Source of the DNA: Paenibacillus xylanilyticus
GTDB taxonomy: Bacteria; Bacillota; Bacilli; Paenibacillales; Paenibacillaceae
DNA length: 64,000 nt
Assembly: GCF_009664365.1 (NCBI RefSeq)
Contig: NZ_CP044310.1
Coordinates: 142,501-206,500 of the forward strand
Reading direction: 5' to 3'
Part shown: positions 11,667 through 21,433 of the stretch, piece after piece
How positions within the stretch are numbered: the stretch's first letter is position 1
Layout: each line of letters opens with the position of its first letter
The notes under the pieces: generated by a model
What the model saw: only the letters and a program-made list of their open reading frames with translations
Told to the model about the DNA's origin: nothing
The model's database searches: none
Position numbers and translations under genes: made by a program

Positions 11667-12971
11667 ATGAAAATTGTACCTGCACGGGAATTTGATCTGA
11701 AGCGGGAAGTGGATTACGGTACACCTGAGCAAAATGAAACAGTCCGGCGCATTGTCAGTGATATCCGCCGGGAAGGAGATGCGGCCCTGCTGCGCTATAC
11801 GGAGGAGCTGGACCGCACGAAGCTGACTGCTGCCGGACTGCGCGTGCCGCAGGAAGAACTTCAGGCAGCCTACGCGGCTGTAGAGCCATCCTTCGTGACG
11901 GCGATTCGGCAAGCCGCCGCCAACATTCGAGCGTTTCACGTGAAACAGAAACGTAACTCGTGGATGGACTGGCAGCCGGACGGCAGTCTGCTGGGCCAGG
12001 TCATCCGGCCGCTGAAGCGGGTCGGAGTGTATGTGCCTGGCGGCAAAGCAGCGTATCCTTCGTCGGTGCTGATGAATGTCATTCCGGCACAGGTTGCCGG
12101 CGTGCCGGAGATTGTTATGGTGACGCCGCCGGCAACCAACGGCGGCGAGGGCATTGACCCGTACATTCTCGTAGCTGCTGCGGAAGCAGGCGTGAACGAG
12201 ATGTACCGGGTTGGCGGCGCGCAGGCCATCGCCGCCTTGGCTTACGGCACGGAGAGCATTGCCCCGGTCGATAAGATCTGTGGACCGGGTAATATCTACG
12301 TGGCGCTCGCGAAGCGTGAGGTCTACGGCGCGGTCGATATCGACAGCATCGCCGGGCCGAGTGAGATTGTGGTGCTCGCCGATGAAACGGCGAACCCGGT
12401 GTATGTCGCCGCAGACCTGCTGTCGCAGGCGGAACATGACGAGATGGCATCGGCCATTCTCGTCACGACCTCGGCCGTGCTGGCGGAAGCCGTGCAGGAC
12501 GAAGTGCAGCGCCAGCTTGAGGCGCTGCCGCGGAAGGCGATCGCCGCTGCTTCGGTGGAGCAGTATGGCGCGATTATTGTGGTCGATTCCATGGATGAAG
12601 GAATCGACGTGGTGAACCGGCTTGCACCAGAGCATCTGGAGATTCTGGTGCAGGAGCCGATGGCTTATGCCGGCCGGATCGAAAATGCCGGCGCGATTTT
12701 CCTCGGCCCGTACAGCTCGGAGCCGGTAGGAGATTATTTTGCCGGACCGAATCATATCATTCCGACAAACGGAACCGCACGGTTCAGTTCTCCGGTAGAT
12801 GTGGATGACTTTATTAAGAAATCAAGCTTGATATACTACAGCAAGGAAGCGCTGCTTCAAAACGGAGCGGCTATCATAGAACTGGCCCGCCATGAAGGGC
12901 TTGAAGGGCACGCCCGTGCAATCGCTGTACGGTTAGAACAGGAAGGAAAGGCGGAATCGGACAATGGATAA
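11667..12971 (+). CDS. hisD: Histidinol dehydrogenase
   Basis: 434 residues; zinc enzyme oxidising L-histidinol to histidine with two NAD+. Motifs seen: [46 protein letters not shown], and the C-terminal GPNHIIPT, all HisD hallmarks. The start at 11667 follows GGGAGG with eight-base spacing; an in-frame ATG at 11628 has a poorer site. The middle of the gene (about 11.75-12.7 kb) is clearly richer in G+C at third codon positions than hisG or hisB, which may reflect recombination. It overlaps hisB by eight bases. Confidence 0.96.
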   Translation: MKIVPAREFDLKREVDYGTPEQNETVRRIVSDIRREGDAALLRYTEELDRTKLTAAGLRVPQEELQAAYAAVEPSFVTAIRQAAANIRAFHVKQKRNSWMDWQPDGSLLGQVIRPLKRVGVYVPGGKAAYPSSVLMNVIPAQVAGVPEIVMVTPPATNGGEGIDPYILVAAAEAGVNEMYRVGGAQAIAALAYGTESIAPVDKICGPGNIYVALAKREVYGAVDIDSIAGPSEIVVLADETANPVYVAADLLSQAEHDEMASAILVTTSAVLAEAVQDEVQRQLEALPRKAIAAASVEQYGAIIVVDSMDEGIDVVNRLAPEHLEILVQEPMAYAGRIENAGAIFLGPYSSEPVGDYFAGPNHIIPTNGTARFSSPVDVDDFIKKSSLIYYSKEALLQNGAAIIELARHEGLEGHARAIAVRLEQEGKAESDNG

Positions 12972-13593
12972 GCTAAATAACGGAGTAGAGCTTGAAACTA
13001 CAGGTGCTGTGCGCCAGGCAGAGGTTGACCGCAAGACGAATGAAACCAATATTCAATTGGCATTTGCCGTAGATGGTACAGGGCAATCGACGATTGAAAC
13101 AGACGTTCCTTTCCTGAACCATATGCTCGATCTGTTCACGAAGCACGGACAATTCGATCTGAATGTACAGGCGCGTGGCGACATTGATATTGATGATCAC
13201 CACACCGTTGAGGATATCGGAATCTGCCTGGGGCAGACCCTTCGCGAGGCGCTCGGAGACAAACGGGGCATCAAGCGTTATGCGAGTGTATTTGTACCGA
13301 TGGATGAGGCACTTGCTCAAGTTGTCATTGATGTCAGCAACCGACCTCACTTCGAGTATCGTGCGGAGTATCCATCCCAGCAAGTAGGCAGCTTCTCGAC
13401 GGAGCTGGTGCATGAATTTCTGTGGAAACTGGCGCTGGAGGCACGGATTACGCTGCACGTCATTGTTCACTACGGACAGAACACACATCACATGATTGAA
13501 GCGATCTTTAAGGCATTGGGACGTGCACTGGATGAAGCAACGATGATCGATCCACGTGTAACGGGCGTGCCTTCCACGAAGGGAGTGCTGTAG
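12964..13593 (+). CDS. hisB: Imidazoleglycerol-phosphate dehydratase
   Basis: 209 residues, monofunctional HisB (no phosphatase domain, in keeping with the separate hisJ). It dehydrates imidazoleglycerol phosphate to imidazoleacetol phosphate. The metal-binding duplicated histidine motifs are present: [13 protein letters not shown] near residue 75 and [12 protein letters not shown] near residue 170, with FLNHMLD near 45. It starts inside the end of hisD. Confidence 0.96.
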   Translation: MDKLNNGVELETTGAVRQAEVDRKTNETNIQLAFAVDGTGQSTIETDVPFLNHMLDLFTKHGQFDLNVQARGDIDIDDHHTVEDIGICLGQTLREALGDKRGIKRYASVFVPMDEALAQVVIDVSNRPHFEYRAEYPSQQVGSFSTELVHEFLWKLALEARITLHVIVHYGQNTHHMIEAIFKALGRALDEATMIDPRVTGVPSTKGVL

Positions 13594-13596
13594 ACG

Positions 13597-14223
13597 ATGG
13601 CGATTGCAATTGTCGATTACGGTATGGGGAACCTGCACAGCGTCGGCAAAGCGGTCGAACGTCTTGGCTATGAAGCGCTGGTGACAGGTGACAGGGAAAC
13701 GATTTTACAGGCAGACGGGGTCATCCTTCCTGGCGTTGGTGCATTTGGCGATGCCATGGAGCACCTGCGGGAGAGTGGATTGGACGCTGTTGTAAAAGAA
13801 GCGGCAGCTGGAACCAAACCGCTGCTTGGGATCTGTCTGGGCATGCAGCTGCTATTCAGCTCCAGTGAGGAGCATGGGGAGCACACCGGATTGGACATCC
13901 TGCCAGGGAAAGTGGTGCGTTTTGCAGCAGGAGAGCTGAAGGTACCCCATATGGGCTGGAATCGCCTGGAGTTCCTTCATCCGGAAAATCCTCTCTTTGA
14001 AGGGCTTGAGGCCGGACATGTTTATTTTGTTCATTCCTATCATGCACGTACCGAAGTAGAAAGTGATCTGCTGGCAGTAACGGATTACGGACACCCGGTG
14101 ACAGCCATTGTGGGAAGAGGAAACAACTTCGGCATGCAGTTTCACCCGGAGAAGAGCGGTGAACTGGGCATGAAGCTGCTCGGAAACTTCCTGAAGTTGA
14201 CAGGCAAGCCGAATCAGGGGTAA
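13597..14223 (+). CDS. hisH: Imidazole glycerol phosphate synthase, glutaminase subunit
   Basis: 208 residues; class I glutamine amidotransferase that feeds ammonia to HisF. Nucleophile Cys80 lies in GICLGMQLLF, and the His-Glu pair in MQFHPEKSG near residue 185. The oxyanion segment PGVGAFGDAM is at about 45. Three bases separate it from hisB. A 130-base gap with a hairpin separates it from hisA, the only sizeable break in the operon besides the hisG-hisD gap. Confidence 0.96.
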   Translation: MAIAIVDYGMGNLHSVGKAVERLGYEALVTGDRETILQADGVILPGVGAFGDAMEHLRESGLDAVVKEAAAGTKPLLGICLGMQLLFSSSEEHGEHTGLDILPGKVVRFAAGELKVPHMGWNRLEFLHPENPLFEGLEAGHVYFVHSYHARTEVESDLLAVTDYGHPVTAIVGRGNNFGMQFHPEKSGELGMKLLGNFLKLTGKPNQG

Positions 14224-14263
14224 ATCTGATTTTCCGGCAGGAGAACTGTTAGGTTGAAGCTAT

Positions 14264-14290
14264 GCAGGATAGGCAGCCCCTATCCTACTT
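14264..14290 (+). other. Intercistronic hairpin between hisH and hisA
   Basis: Stem AGGATAGG pairs with CCTATCCT around a short loop, followed by ACTTTTG. The T run is too short for a strong terminator, so it may be a weak attenuator or an mRNA-stability element splitting the his operon. Confidence 0.45.
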
Positions 14291-14353
14291 TTGATAAGCA
14301 GTCATACTCATATAGATGGATAAACAAATAAAGAACAAATCAGGAGGCCTTGT

Positions 14354-15088
14354 ATGTCATCTTTTATCATATATCCGGCAATTGATATCCGGGACGGCAA
14401 ATGTGTAAGACTGGTGCAGGGGGACTACAATCAAGAGACGGTATATAATGATGACCCTGTACAGGTTGCCCTCTCCTGGGAGAAGCAAGGTGGTACATAC
14501 GTTCATCTGGTCGATCTGGATGGTGCAAAAGCGGGTCACCCCGTAAATGACGAACTTATTGGTCGCATTGCATCTGCAGTGAACGTGCCTGTTCAGGTAG
14601 GCGGCGGGCTGCGTACCGTAGCTGATGTAGAACGTTTGCTGGGTCTTGGTGTGAGCCGGCTCATCATCGGAACAGCAGCTATTGAAGACCGTGCATTTAC
14701 CGAAGAAGTGTTAGGACGTTATGGAGATAAAGTGGCGATCGGTATCGATGCCCGAAACGGTTATGTGGCTACTCGCGGCTGGCTGGAAACATCTGAGGTG
14801 CAAGCTGAAGTACTGGCGAAGGAACTGGCGGCATTTGGTGCCGAGACGTTTATCTTCACCGACATATCCCGTGATGGAATGATGCAGGGGCCAAATGTGG
14901 AAGCCATTGTATCTCTCGCCAAGGCGAGCGGACGTAATGTTATCGCTTCCGGAGGTGTCAGTGTGATGGATGATCTGCTTCGCCTGAGCCGTCATGCGGA
15001 TGATGGAATCGGAGGAGCAATCGTTGGTAAGGCGCTGTATACCGGCAGTATCGATCTGTCCGAAGCGGTGCGTGCAGTCAACAAGTAA
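14354..15088 (+). CDS. hisA: ProFAR isomerase
   Basis: 244 residues, (beta/alpha)8 barrel; isomerises ProFAR to PRFAR. The N-terminal [12 protein letters not shown] carries the catalytic Asp, with phosphate-binding loops QVGGGLRT and VIASGGVS. The second catalytic Asp lies in [14 protein letters not shown]. Strong AGGAGG ribosome site. It resembles hisF downstream, as expected for these ancient paralogues. Confidence 0.96.
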   Translation: MSSFIIYPAIDIRDGKCVRLVQGDYNQETVYNDDPVQVALSWEKQGGTYVHLVDLDGAKAGHPVNDELIGRIASAVNVPVQVGGGLRTVADVERLLGLGVSRLIIGTAAIEDRAFTEEVLGRYGDKVAIGIDARNGYVATRGWLETSEVQAEVLAKELAAFGAETFIFTDISRDGMMQGPNVEAIVSLAKASGRNVIASGGVSVMDDLLRLSRHADDGIGGAIVGKALYTGSIDLSEAVRAVNK

Positions 15089-15115
15089 AGGAACTGGATA
15101 GAGAGGAAGAGGAGT

Positions 15116-15877
15116 ATGCTGGCAAAAAGAATTATTCCCTGTCTGGACGTTAAGGATGGCCGGGTTGTCAAAGGCGTTAACTTCGTGAATCTCCGCGATG
15201 CGGGTGATCCGGTTGAGCTGGCGGCACTGTATGACCGTGAAGGTGCAGACGAACTGGTATTTCTCGATATTTCAGCTTCTGTAGAAGGTCGTGAAACGAT
15301 GGAAGAAGTGGTACGGCAGACCGCTGGCGAAATCGCCATCCCCTTTACTGTTGGTGGTGGCATCTCCAAAGTTGAAGACATGAAGCGCATTCTGCGTGCG
15401 GGTGCAGACAAAATCGCAGTCAATACAGCTGCTGTACTGAATCCCCAGCTGATTGCCGACGGTGCTCGCCGCTTCGGTTCCCAATGTATTGTAGTGGCCG
15501 TAGACGCCAAGTACAATGAAGCCTGGGGAGAGTGGGAGGTCTACACTCATGGAGGACGGAAACCTTCAGGAATCAAGGCGCTCGAATGGGTAAAACAAGC
15601 TGAGGAACTGGGAGCCGGCGAAATTCTGCTAACCAGCATGGATGCGGATGGAACCAAAGATGGATTCGACCTGAAGCTGACTGCTGCTGTATCCGAATCA
15701 GTACGAATTCCTGTCATTGCTTCAGGCGGTGCGGGTAAGGAATCTCATTTCTATGACGTGTTTACTGCAGGCAAAGCAGATGCAGGACTTGCTGCAACGA
15801 TATTTCATTATAAAGAGATCGCTGTACCGGCGTTAAAACAACATTTGAGAGAACAAGGGGTGGAGATCCGTGAGTAA
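15116..15877 (+). CDS. hisF: Imidazole glycerol phosphate synthase, cyclase subunit
   Basis: 253 residues, TIM barrel partner of HisH; converts PRFAR and ammonia to imidazoleglycerol phosphate and [19 protein letters not shown] holds the catalytic Asp11, and [15 protein letters not shown] and VIASGGAG are the second catalytic Asp and phosphate loops. The stop overlaps the GTG start of hisIE by eight bases, so coupling is likely. Confidence 0.97.
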   Translation: MLAKRIIPCLDVKDGRVVKGVNFVNLRDAGDPVELAALYDREGADELVFLDISASVEGRETMEEVVRQTAGEIAIPFTVGGGISKVEDMKRILRAGADKIAVNTAAVLNPQLIADGARRFGSQCIVVAVDAKYNEAWGEWEVYTHGGRKPSGIKALEWVKQAEELGAGEILLTSMDADGTKDGFDLKLTAAVSESVRIPVIASGGAGKESHFYDVFTAGKADAGLAATIFHYKEIAVPALKQHLREQGVEIRE

Positions 15878-16598
15878 TGTAAGTAACGAGATCAGGGAGC
15901 GCTTATCCCTGGAGCAGGTTGTAGAGCATATCCGCTGGAGTGATGGTCTGGTTCCTGCAATCGTGCAGGATGCTGAGACACGCCAAGTGTTAATGATGGC
16001 ATATATGAACCGGGAATCATTGAAATTGTCACTGGAATCAGGAGAAACCTGGTTCTGGTCCCGTTCACGCCAAGAGCTGTGGCATAAAGGCGCTACGTCC
16101 GGGAACGTACAGACGATTACCTCACTGAAGTACGATTGTGATGGGGATACGCTGCTGGTAGAGGTTAAACCAAACGGTCCTGCTTGCCATACCGGTGAAG
16201 TGACCTGTTTCCATAATGAAATTGTAGGACTGCCTCAGAAATCGACAGAACAATCCGGAAATGAAACAAACGTAGACGCCTCGGAATCAAGAACCGAAGG
16301 TCGCTTTGAGGTACTTGCTGAGCTTGAATCCGTCATTGCTCAACGTGAAGTGGAACGTCCAGAAGGTGCATATACCACGTATCTGTTTGATAAGGGCGTT
16401 GATAAAATATTGAAAAAAATCGGCGAAGAAGCGTCCGAAACGATCATCGCCGCCAAAAATAAAGATAATGACGAGCTTCGACTTGAGGTCAGTGACCTGA
16501 TGTATCACCTGCTCGTTCTACTGCAAGAGCGCAAACTGCCGCTGGACGACATTATGGCTGAGCTGAGCCGCCGTCATGAACGGCCACGCCGCGATTAG
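15870..16598 (+). CDS. hisI: Bifunctional phosphoribosyl-AMP cyclohydrolase / phosphoribosyl-ATP pyrophosphatase
   Basis: 242 residues, HisIE fusion. Residues 1-125 form the cyclohydrolase (HisI): a [14 protein letters not shown] segment and the Cys/His zinc region [10 protein letters not shown]...ACHTG. Residues 150-242 form the pyrophosphatase (HisE) with [14 protein letters not shown] and a helical nucleotide-binding fold. A Ser/Thr/Glu-rich linker joins them. The start is GTG within the end of hisF, preceded by GGGGTGGAG. It catalyses steps two and three of the pathway. Confidence 0.96.
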   Translation: MSNVSNEIRERLSLEQVVEHIRWSDGLVPAIVQDAETRQVLMMAYMNRESLKLSLESGETWFWSRSRQELWHKGATSGNVQTITSLKYDCDGDTLLVEVKPNGPACHTGEVTCFHNEIVGLPQKSTEQSGNETNVDASESRTEGRFEVLAELESVIAQREVERPEGAYTTYLFDKGVDKILKKIGEEASETIIAAKNKDNDELRLEVSDLMYHLLVLLQERKLPLDDIMAELSRRHERPRRD

Positions 16599-16608
16599 GG
16601 GGGCTCTA

Positions 16609-17433
16609 ATGCGTATTGACTATCACACTCACCATGAGCGCTGCGGTCATGCTGTCGGCAAGCTTGAGGCTTATGTACAGCGAGGCGTGGAGATTGGACT
16701 GTCCCAGATTGGACTGTCTGATCACATGCCTTTGCTGCATGTAGATCCAGCGAATTATTATCCCGAAATGGCCATGCCCATGGAGGAGCTGCCTCGCTAT
16801 GTGGAAGAATGCTTCTCACTGAAAGAGCGTTACCGCGGACAGATCGAGGTGCGTGTTGGCCTTGAAGGGGATTACATCGAAGGATGGGAGTCCGAAATCC
16901 GGTCAATCATTGAACGTTATCCTTGGGATTACATCATTGGTTCGGTTCATTTCCTTGGGGAATGGGATATCACCGACTTCCGCCAGACCCATCACTGGGA
17001 AGGAAAAGATATTTTAGAGGTATACCGTCAGTATTATGATGCTGTAAGTAAAGCTGCTGCTACAGGCATGTACGATATTATGGGGCACACTGACGTTATT
17101 AAACGTTTTGGCTTCAATCCCTCACCGGAGCAGACGGAAGAGCGTATTGCACTGGAGAATGCAGCTCTGCAAGCCATTGCGAGGAGTGGCTGTGCTATGG
17201 AGCTTAATGCGTCGGGATTGTCGAAGCCTTGTGCCGAGATGTTCCCTAGTCGCCGGATGTTAACAGAAGCCATTAAGCTGGGTATCCCGCTCACCCTTGG
17301 TTCTGATGCCCACGACCCACTTAAACTGGGTGAACACTTGCCTGAAGCCGAGCAGCTTCTGAAGGAACTGGGTTGTACGGAGGTAGCTGTTTTTGAAGGC
17401 CGCCGCCGCTCTTTCGTTCCTTTAAATGTATAA
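16609..17433 (+). CDS. hisJ: Histidinol-phosphatase, PHP family
   Basis: 274 residues. A metal-dependent PHP-type phosphatase that removes phosphate from histidinol phosphate. Metal ligands sit in DYHTHHERCGHA at the N-terminus, IGSVHFLGEWD in the middle, DIMGHTDVIKRFG, and the C-terminal GSDAHDPLKLGE. The start at 16609 follows a run of Gs (ribosome site) after the hisI stop; an ATG at 16576 lies inside hisI. With it the window encodes the histidine pathway from PRPP and ATP, lacking only the HisC aminotransferase. Confidence 0.93.
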   Translation: MRIDYHTHHERCGHAVGKLEAYVQRGVEIGLSQIGLSDHMPLLHVDPANYYPEMAMPMEELPRYVEECFSLKERYRGQIEVRVGLEGDYIEGWESEIRSIIERYPWDYIIGSVHFLGEWDITDFRQTHHWEGKDILEVYRQYYDAVSKAAATGMYDIMGHTDVIKRFGFNPSPEQTEERIALENAALQAIARSGCAMELNASGLSKPCAEMFPSRRMLTEAIKLGIPLTLGSDAHDPLKLGEHLPEAEQLLKELGCTEVAVFEGRRRSFVPLNV

Positions 17434-17449
17434 GGCAGTGGGGTATAAT
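17421..17449 (+). promoter_or_regulatory. Possible promoter ahead of prs
   Basis: A perfect TATAAT at 17444-17449 with a poor -35 (TTTAAA) 17 bases upstream. It could allow prs expression apart from the his operon. Confidence 0.4.
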
Positions 17450-17515
17450 GAGGTTAGGAAATAACCTTGTTCAATAAGGGATTATATAGGGAATCTAACC
17501 CTCGGGAGGGGCATT

Positions 17516-18463
17516 ATGCAACATTCGTTACGTATTTTTTCCGGTTCATCGAACCCCAAGCTGGCAGAACAGGTATGTGACAAGCTGGGTGTACAGTTGG
17601 GCAAAATTAAGCTGTCCCGGTTCAAGAGCGGAGAAATATACGTTCATTACGAAGAAACCATCCGTAACTGTGATGTGTTTCTGGTCCAGTCACTGTCTCA
17701 TCCGATTAATGAGCTGTTTGTCGAACTGCTCGTGATGATTGATGCGGCCAAACGGGCTTCTGCCCGCACAGTGAACATTATCGTTCCCTATTACGGATAT
17801 GCCCGTCAGGAGCGTAAGTCTGCACCACGTGAGCCGATCTCGGCTAAAATGGTGGCAGATGTTCTGACGACAGCCGGTGCAAACCGGGTGGTGACGATTG
17901 ATTTGCATGCAGCAGCGATCCAGGGCTTCTTCAACATTCCTGTCGATCATATGACATCGCTTGATCTGATAAGCGAGTACCTGCTCAGCAAAGGCATTGA
18001 GAATCCGGTGGTCGTATCCCCGGATGCAGGACGGGCATCCATGGCGGAGAAGCTGGCCAATCGGTTGGATTCACCTTTTGCCATTATGATCAAAAAGCGG
18101 CCGAGCCACAATGAATCCATCATTACACATGTGATTGGAGATGTAGAAGGACGCACGCCAATTATCATTGAGGATCTCATTGATACAGGGACGACCATTT
18201 TGAATGTGGTGGAAGGGTTGAAGGAACGCGGGGCCAAAAATGTGTATGTGTGTGCGACACACGGTCTATTCTCGGGTAATGCGCTAACCAAGCTTAATCA
18301 TCCATCCATAGCCGAAGTGGTTGTCACCGATTCCATTGCGCTGCCTGATGACCATCCGGAGTGCTTCAAAGTCCTGCCTGTTGCGCCAATGCTGGCAAGA
18401 GCCGTTCGCATTATTGTGGATGGAGGCTCCATGGCGACATTGTTTAGAGATTCGGGAATTTAA
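17516..18463 (+). CDS. prs: Ribose-phosphate pyrophosphokinase (PRPP synthetase), divergent paralogue
   Basis: 315 residues; makes PRPP from ribose 5-phosphate and ATP, and PRPP is the substrate of HisG encoded upstream. Family landmarks are FSGSSNPKLA at the N-terminus, PYYGYARQERK (flexible loop), VTIDLHAAAIQGFF and DAGRASMAEKLA. The PRPP loop reads IIEDLIDTGTTI, whereas the usual form is close to DDIIDTAGTI, and the flexible loop has RKSAPREPI in place of RKARSREPI. It may be a pathway-dedicated second copy. Ribosome site GGGAGGGG. Confidence 0.9.
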   Translation: MQHSLRIFSGSSNPKLAEQVCDKLGVQLGKIKLSRFKSGEIYVHYEETIRNCDVFLVQSLSHPINELFVELLVMIDAAKRASARTVNIIVPYYGYARQERKSAPREPISAKMVADVLTTAGANRVVTIDLHAAAIQGFFNIPVDHMTSLDLISEYLLSKGIENPVVVSPDAGRASMAEKLANRLDSPFAIMIKKRPSHNESIITHVIGDVEGRTPIIIEDLIDTGTTILNVVEGLKERGAKNVYVCATHGLFSGNALTKLNHPSIAEVVVTDSIALPDDHPECFKVLPVAPMLARAVRIIVDGGSMATLFRDSGI

Positions 18464-18486
18464 TGTGTTCATGGAGATTTGCTGTT

Positions 18487-18524
18487 CCGTGTTTGAGTAG
18501 CTAGCTGCTCAGCACGGTTTTTTT
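18487..18524 (+). terminator. Terminator after prs (end of his operon)
   Basis: CCGTG ... CACGG stem containing an inner pairing of GAGTAGC-like sequence, followed by TTTTTTT. Confidence 0.85.
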
Positions 18525-18570
18525 GTTTTTCTAAATTATATCTGAACTGCTTAATGCTATAATTCCCTGC

Positions 18571-18598
18571 TTGGCTGCTCTGAAGCTTGTGCTATAAT
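18571..18598 (+). promoter_or_regulatory. Candidate promoter of the AraC-type regulator gene
   Basis: TTGGCT at 18571-18576, 16-base spacer, TATAAT at 18593-18598. It leaves a leader of about 130 bases. Confidence 0.55.
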
Positions 18599-18736
18599 AA
18601 CATCAAATTGCATCTATCGGACTTATTTGGAGTTACCCGAAAACGCCACAATCAGAGCAAGAATGAATGAAAATGTGATAAATAGGAGAACCACAGCTGA
18701 TGTACATTAGCTCAGTGGAGTGAGGAGTGGGGTCTA

Positions 18737-21010
18737 TTGTCCCGTACTTGGTATTATCGGTTACTCTTTTCGTATTTCCCTATTTTTTTTCTTACCGTGA
18801 CCATACTCATTTTTATTGCTTTTGTGTTCATTAACGATATCTCCCGAGAAGAAACGAGAAAAGCAGACCGTATATCCGCCAGTTATCTGGTAGATAATCT
18901 TGATCGTACTATTCGTGATATTGAACTGTCGGTGACGGAGGCCGTACAGAGTGAGCAGGCGTATAAGCTCTACTTCAACAATCCAGGTCAGGCAAGCAAG
19001 GAAACCGTCTATACCATCGCGCAGAGTTTGCGTGAACTGACGAATTCCTCCTCATGGATTCAATCGATTTATTTATATGATAAAAAGAATGATAGCGCTT
19101 TAACTTCAAGCGGAGCAAGAGAAATAGAAGGTTTTGCAGATCAATACTGGATTGAACAGATTATGTCTGGTTCCCTTGGTCCCGGGTGGCAGCCTGTCCG
19201 CGTATATGATGTGGAGTCGGTTCAGCGTACCCCAATCCGGGTGCTCACGGTTAATAAGGACATGCCTTTACCCTTTGGTACCGATGGTGTACTGGTCATT
19301 AATATCAAGATGAGCAGTATTGAGCAGAGCATCGACAGCATGGTGAATGGACAGCTTTCCTTCATGACGGTTACGGATCAGAAGGGTCAGGTTGTATATA
19401 ATGCCCACTCAGACAGTGAAGGCGCTCATGGGGGACAACCATTAAATACACTTCACCTCGAAAGGCTTGGTTGGACGCTCGATAGTGGTATTAAGGCAGG
19501 CAATCTCTTTGGCTGGGTATCGGTCATTTCTTATGTATGGGTGTTTATTGCAGCCCTGACTGTTGTCTGTGCCATCATTTATATTGTCTATATCACTCGC
19601 CGCAATTATAAGCCTATTCAGATAATCATGAACCGAATTGAGGCCCATCAAATCAGAGCATCGGAGCAATCAGGGTCAAGTGTGGATGAAATGAAGCTGA
19701 TTGACGGCGTGCTGGAAAATCTGATTAATCACATGATGGATTATGACGAGAAAAGCAGGGAAAATGCGCTGCTGCAGCGGAGCAAGCTATTTAACGATCT
19801 ATTGCAGGGTGACAATCTGGATCGTGCCACTGAACGATTAAAGGAGCTATCACCGTTAACGGACACGGATCAGTCATCACACTTCACGGTTGTACTGGGA
19901 GAAATCAATCGATATGAGCAGGGGTTCCAGGAACGATATACGCGAGGTGAGCAGAACACGCTAAAATTCGCTCTGATGAACGTCTTGCAGGAGCTCACTC
20001 GTAACACGGGAATGCAATGCTGGATGGAGTGGGTGAGTGCGGACCGGATTGCGATCCTGTTTCAGTCCCTGGAACCCAGTGAAGATATGACTGACCGAAT
20101 CTGTGCAGTTGCAGAAGAGTTCAGGTCTTGGGTGGAACAGAATCTGCGTATTTCGCTTAGCTTCGGAATCGGGCCGATTGCCAGAGGGGTAGGAGCAATC
20201 CGTGACTCATATACAGCAGCAGAAGCCGTAATGCAGCGCAAGCTCCTGATGAATGGAGATGTGGTTTTGGCCGGGGCTGGTGAAACCTCTCAGCAGCTGC
20301 TTGAAACCTACACCTACTTGCAGATGATTGCCGATTTTGTGAAGCGATTCCGAATGTCGAGCGGCCAGTGGCGTGACCTGCTTGAGGAGATTTTTACTGC
20401 CTTCGAGCACAACATGCTGCCTGATGAAGATATTCTCTCTCTTCTCGAGGCCATGCTGCAGATGCTTCGCCGCGAAGTGGCCATGATGTCAGAGGAGCTG
20501 CAGGAGAAATTATCCGAAGAGAACTTGAATCAGTGGTTAAAATCGATGAAGGAAGCGAAGACGCTTGAGGATGTTAAATCCATGCTGTTTGATGATCTGA
20601 CTGAACTGTTCCGAACCTATGTATCGGTGACCGAAACCAAGAGTTACAGAGCACTGGTCAATGAGATGAAAACATACATCGAAGAACAGTTTGCGAATCC
20701 TGATCTTTCGCTGAAGCATCTGAGTGATCGATTCCAGGTTTCGGGCAAGCATGCAAGTTATTTATTCAAAACAGAGTTTAACATGAAGTTTGTGGATTTC
20801 CTGACCGAGCTGCGGATGAAGGAGGTTGAACGACTTCTGGTCCACACCGATCTTTCGTTGCAGGACATTGCTCTGAAAGTGGGGTATGCCAACGGAATTA
20901 CCCTTGGACGTGTGTTCAAACGGGTAACAGGGATTACACCAGGTGATTATCGCCGTTCGAAGCGTGAGCATCCCGCGAACAATTATAAAGAGAAAGAGTC
21001 GAGCGGCTGA
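18737..21010 (+). CDS. Membrane-anchored AraC-family transcriptional regulator
   Basis: 757 residues with three parts. A transmembrane segment lies at about 10-32 and a second at about 262-285, enclosing an extracellular sensor region of the Cache-like kind. A cytoplasmic middle part (about 290-640) follows, and a C-terminal AraC-type double HTH (about 650-745) with LSLKHLSDRFQVSGKHASYL, LSLQDIALKVGYANGITLGR and TGITPGDYRR. The architecture matches YtdP-type regulators that sit upstream of carbohydrate ABC operons and control them. The start is TTG after GAGGAGTGGGG. It probably senses the sugar and activates the operon from 21.4 kb. Confidence 0.88.
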   Translation: MSRTWYYRLLFSYFPIFFLTVTILIFIAFVFINDISREETRKADRISASYLVDNLDRTIRDIELSVTEAVQSEQAYKLYFNNPGQASKETVYTIAQSLRELTNSSSWIQSIYLYDKKNDSALTSSGAREIEGFADQYWIEQIMSGSLGPGWQPVRVYDVESVQRTPIRVLTVNKDMPLPFGTDGVLVINIKMSSIEQSIDSMVNGQLSFMTVTDQKGQVVYNAHSDSEGAHGGQPLNTLHLERLGWTLDSGIKAGNLFGWVSVISYVWVFIAALTVVCAIIYIVYITRRNYKPIQIIMNRIEAHQIRASEQSGSSVDEMKLIDGVLENLINHMMDYDEKSRENALLQRSKLFNDLLQGDNLDRATERLKELSPLTDTDQSSHFTVVLGEINRYEQGFQERYTRGEQNTLKFALMNVLQELTRNTGMQCWMEWVSADRIAILFQSLEPSEDMTDRICAVAEEFRSWVEQNLRISLSFGIGPIARGVGAIRDSYTAAEAVMQRKLLMNGDVVLAGAGETSQQLLETYTYLQMIADFVKRFRMSSGQWRDLLEEIFTAFEHNMLPDEDILSLLEAMLQMLRREVAMMSEELQEKLSEENLNQWLKSMKEAKTLEDVKSMLFDDLTELFRTYVSVTETKSYRALVNEMKTYIEEQFANPDLSLKHLSDRFQVSGKHASYLFKTEFNMKFVDFLTELRMKEVERLLVHTDLSLQDIALKVGYANGITLGRVFKRVTGITPGDYRRSKREHPANNYKEKESSG

Positions 21011-21028
21011 CTACATCAGGACATGTAC

Positions 21029-21086
21029 AGGGCGGATTTCGTGCAGGCGCTCTCCGTCAGGAGAGCATCATGCACGAATTCGCCCT
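21029..21086 (+). other. Long imperfect inverted repeat after the regulator gene
   Basis: A 58-base hairpin. The outer arms AGGGCGGATTTCGTGCA and TGCACGAATTCGCCCT pair with two mismatches; the inner arms GCTCTCC and GGAGAGC close a GTCA loop. No T run follows. It is a likely 3' end or processing structure for the regulator mRNA. Confidence 0.6.
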
Positions 21087-21331
21087 ATTGCTGTTGTAGC
21101 ATAACGATTCAGCTGTTAGAGGGACAGTTCATCGTGTGACAAACTCACATGATTCCGGTTTATTGTGTTCATGCGAATATAGGCAGTGTATGAAAATGGT
21201 TTATCGTGTTTTGAAAGCAGGTCGGTTGGGCGGTAATAACACTGTGCAGCATGAATGGAATACATGGGTCAAGGAACCAATGAAAATGGTCAGTGTACGA
21301 AAATCGTCGCTGGCATAAACCATTCTCCTTA

Positions 21332-21345
21332 TGTAAGCGTTTACG
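21332..21345 (+). promoter_or_regulatory. Candidate cre (CcpA) site
   Basis: TGTAAGCGTTTACG matches the cre consensus TGWAANCGNTNWCA at all but the last base. It lies eleven bases upstream of a possible -35 element for the sugar ABC operon, which fits carbon catabolite control of that operon. Confidence 0.72.
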
Positions 21346-21356
21346 AAACGGGTTTG

Positions 21357-21386
21357 TTGCCAATGTCAGGAATGATGTGGAATACT
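21357..21386 (+). promoter_or_regulatory. Possible promoter of the sugar ABC operon
   Basis: TTGCCA at 21357-21362 and AATACT at 21381-21386 with an 18-base spacer, 48 bases before the chosen start codon. The -10 is weak, as expected for an activator-dependent promoter. Confidence 0.4.
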
Positions 21387-21433
21387 CTGGGCAGGATTTA
21401 ACCATTCACACAAGGGCAAAGGAGATGACACAA

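Noticed and set aside
11373..12755. 460-codon minus-strand ORF
   Set aside because: Antisense shadow of hisG/hisD produced by G+C-rich third positions.
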